Positions 22,030 through 23,278 of a stretch of DNA of 23,278 nt are shown here, one piece after another. The notes under the pieces were generated by a model. That model did not search any database. It saw nothing but the letters and a program-made list of their open reading frames with translations, and was not told where the DNA came from. Made by a program: the position numbers and the translations under genes. Each line of letters starts with the position of its first letter. The first letter of the stretch is position 1. The stretch is from a virus, in IMG/VR virus record IMGVR_UViG_3300025687_000342, positions 1 to 23,278 of that record, one strand, 5' to 3'.

Positions 22030-22680
22030 ATGAGCATGAACGCGACAATCGTCGGCCTGAAAGGGACCGTCGGCTTCTTGACGGACATCCCGAAACAAAC
22101 CCGCTTCGCGACGGCGAAGACGCTCACGCAATCGGCTTGGGCCGCGCAGAAGTTCACGGTCGACAAGCTCCTTCCGGAGAAGTTCACGATCCGGTCGAAA
22201 TCTCCGGGAAGGCCTTGGTCGAAGTTCGGCAAGTTCCGCTTCAAGGTGAAGCAGGCGACGAAGGAGAAGCTCCGCGCGGAAGTCGAGTCAATCGCTCCTT
22301 GGATCGAGGATCACGAGCGGGGCGGATCTCGGAGCGGACCGAAAGCGATCGGAGGCGTCGCGATCCCCTTCACGGCGAGGCCTTCCCCGAATGCGGTTAT
22401 CCCGAGGCCGCTCAAGGCGATCAAGGCTTCACGCAAGAGAGGGGCGTATATCGGCCCGAGCCCTACCGGCAAAAGCGAAGCCCTATACATCCCGCACGTC
22501 GGAGGAGACGGCGCCTATCGTTTGCTCTACCTGATCCAGAAGTCGGTCAGGATCAAGAAGACGCTCGGCTTCGAGACGAAGGCGCCGAAGATCGCCGCGA
22601 AGGAATTCGAGAAGCGATTCGACAAGAACTTCCAAGCGGCCATGAAGGATTCAGCAAAGCGACACTTCAAGCCGATCTAG
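22030..22680 (+). CDS. Minor tail/neck protein (virion morphogenesis-like)
   Basis: 216 residues. AWAAQKFTVDKLLPEKFTIRS, a Gly/Arg-rich middle (DHERGGSRSGPKAIGG, IPRPLKAIK, PTGKSEALYIP), and LYLIQKSVRIKKTLGFETKA followed by EFEKRFDKNFQAAMK resemble phage tail-completion or minor tail proteins (gpZ/HK97 gp10-like) that link head and tail. Basic overall. A virion role also fits the return to structural genes. It starts after the repeat region, with GGGCGG as a weak ribosome site; ATG 22036 is an alternative start. Confidence 0.55.
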   Translation: MSMNATIVGLKGTVGFLTDIPKQTRFATAKTLTQSAWAAQKFTVDKLLPEKFTIRSKSPGRPWSKFGKFRFKVKQATKEKLRAEVESIAPWIEDHERGGSRSGPKAIGGVAIPFTARPSPNAVIPRPLKAIKASRKRGAYIGPSPTGKSEALYIPHVGGDGAYRLLYLIQKSVRIKKTLGFETKAPKIAAKEFEKRFDKNFQAAMKDSAKRHFKPI

Positions 22681-22747
22681 GGCTCTGGTCTTGTGATCGC
22701 TGCGGTCAAGGTCCGGAGGCTTGTCACTGCGAAGGAGGGGAGGAGAT

Positions 22748-23173
22748 ATGAGCGACAGAGATCACACGGTTGAGGATACGCTTCTCGCATCCGAGGACTT
22801 TGACTACGACAAGATCGACGGGATTCCCTCTCTCATGGAGGGCTTGCCCTCAACGGTTGAGTTCCAGATGGCAGGAGTCGCGCTTCACGACATTCTCGAA
22901 TGGGCTCTTCGGTCAAGCGGGGGGCGGGGGGCGGTCGAGTGGGTACCGCTCAAGATTCAAGCGGCAATATGGGTTGTCTGTCCTTCCCTCTTCGGAGGAT
23001 GCACACAATCGGAGCTCGCCGAGAGGTTGGGATTCACGAGACAAGCATTCTCGCGACACATCCGATCGTTCAGGGATGAATTCAAGTTTCGGAATCACCT
23101 CATGCGATCGGACGAGACGAGGGAGAACAACGCGGCGGCGGCGAGGCGACAGCACGAGGGGAGGGTGGCATGA
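22748..23173 (+). CDS. HTH protein, possible terminase small subunit or regulator
   Basis: 141 residues from ATG 22748, chosen because GGGGAGGAGAT lies just upstream (an alternative GTG start at 22721 lacks this). A helix-turn-helix lies at about 90-120: GGCTQSELAERLGFTRQAFSRHIRSF. The N-terminus is acidic (EDTLLASEDFDYDKID) and the C-terminus is Ala/Arg-rich. Small terminase subunits with HTHs are commonly encoded at the start of the packaging module, and the next gene runs off the window, so this role is plausible but unproven. A transcription regulator is the alternative. Confidence 0.62.
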   Translation: MSDRDHTVEDTLLASEDFDYDKIDGIPSLMEGLPSTVEFQMAGVALHDILEWALRSSGGRGAVEWVPLKIQAAIWVVCPSLFGGCTQSELAERLGFTRQAFSRHIRSFRDEFKFRNHLMRSDETRENNAAAARRQHEGRVA

Positions 23174-23278
23174 TGAGGTGGTCAATTCTGACCAATCGAC
23201 AGTCAGTGTCTCATATGTGGACACAGTGTCTAGTTCGAAGGCTACCACAGCGAAAGGCGTCGGCAGGTTACGCGCGGG
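23170..23278 (+). other. Start of the next gene or an intergenic control region, unresolved
   Basis: Two frames stay open to the window end: ATG 23170 (ATGA overlap, giving MMRWSILTNRQSV) and GTG 23178 (giving VVNSDQSTVSVSYVDTVS). Neither is clearly coding. Inverted repeats GGTCA-ATTC-TGACC and GTGTC-N9-GACAC lie within it. If coding, the gene is probably a packaging gene; if not, a regulatory or cos-type site is possible. Confidence 0.3.

Noticed and set aside
21777-22751. Long + frame from ATG 21777 (with GGAGG upstream) through the repeat region and the 22030 gene
   Set aside because: The first part consists of repeats and the rest is an Arg-rich out-of-frame reading of the 22030 gene. 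Only the last 22 codons looked interesting and are reported separately.
23220-23245. tRNA-like GTTCGA near the window end
   Set aside because: Only the loop motif is present; no acceptor or anticodon stems can be drawn around it.

Overview
The window is a piece of a tailed dsDNA bacteriophage genome, free or integrated, with siphovirus-type tail genes. The evidence is a tail tube protein, a frameshift-type tail assembly chaperone pair and a 721-residue tape measure protein, followed by tail-tip genes, lysis-type membrane proteins, a recombination/replication module and a terminase-small-subunit-like HTH protein. Every supported gene is on the + strand and most neighbours abut or overlap by 1-4 bases (ATGA or GTGA junctions). 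The DNA is GC-rich, favours C/G at third codon positions, and prefers CTC for Leu and ATC for Ile. GATC is strikingly frequent. Ribosome binding sites of GGAGG/AAGGA type point to a bacterial host, but the host cannot be named. No integrase, tRNA, CRISPR array or transposon was seen.

Layout. (1) 1-9.4 kb is the tail module: partial tail tube gene, G-like chaperone with a T-like extension in another frame, tape measure, distal tail/tip proteins, a hub-like 601-residue protein, and a receptor-binding-type protein with a carbohydrate-binding-like N-terminus and a glycine-rich tip. A DUF1353 membrane protein, a one-TM coiled-coil protein and a lipoprotein follow. (2) 10.0-11.6 kb is the oddest part. 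Three small unknown genes are each preceded by a nearly identical 60-bp element: T-tract of an upstream terminator, promoter-like hexamers around a perfect 14-bp palindrome, and an ATG with no Shine-Dalgarno sequence, placed where transcription would begin. This looks like tandem terminator-promoter-gene cassettes with leaderless messages. (3) 11.6-13.2 kb holds a C39-like papain-fold protein, an unlisted 56-residue ribbon-helix-helix-like protein, and a lysozyme-like protein whose first ~75 codons overprint another gene.

(4) 13.2-21.8 kb is recombination and replication: RecT-like annealing protein, small lipoprotein, DUF2800/Cas4-like nuclease, OB-fold ssDNA-binding protein (DUF669-like), SF2 helicase, small unknown proteins, PD-(D/E)XK-like protein, HNH nuclease and a primase-helicase fusion. 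(5) 21.78-22.03 kb is non-coding and packed with GAGACAAAAA/TTTTTGTCTC repeats in both orientations plus a strong hairpin; it is a good candidate for an origin or major control region. (6) The right end returns to virion genes: a minor tail/neck-type protein and an HTH protein, probably followed by the packaging genes.

How it works together: the palindromic element occurs three times in the cassettes, with degenerate versions on both sides of the candidate origin, and the small RHH protein is a plausible binder. A second signal, AAGGAACCA just before the ATG, marks six other genes. The genome thus seems to use two distinct, repeated start-site signals. Functions of the three cassette genes remain unknown.
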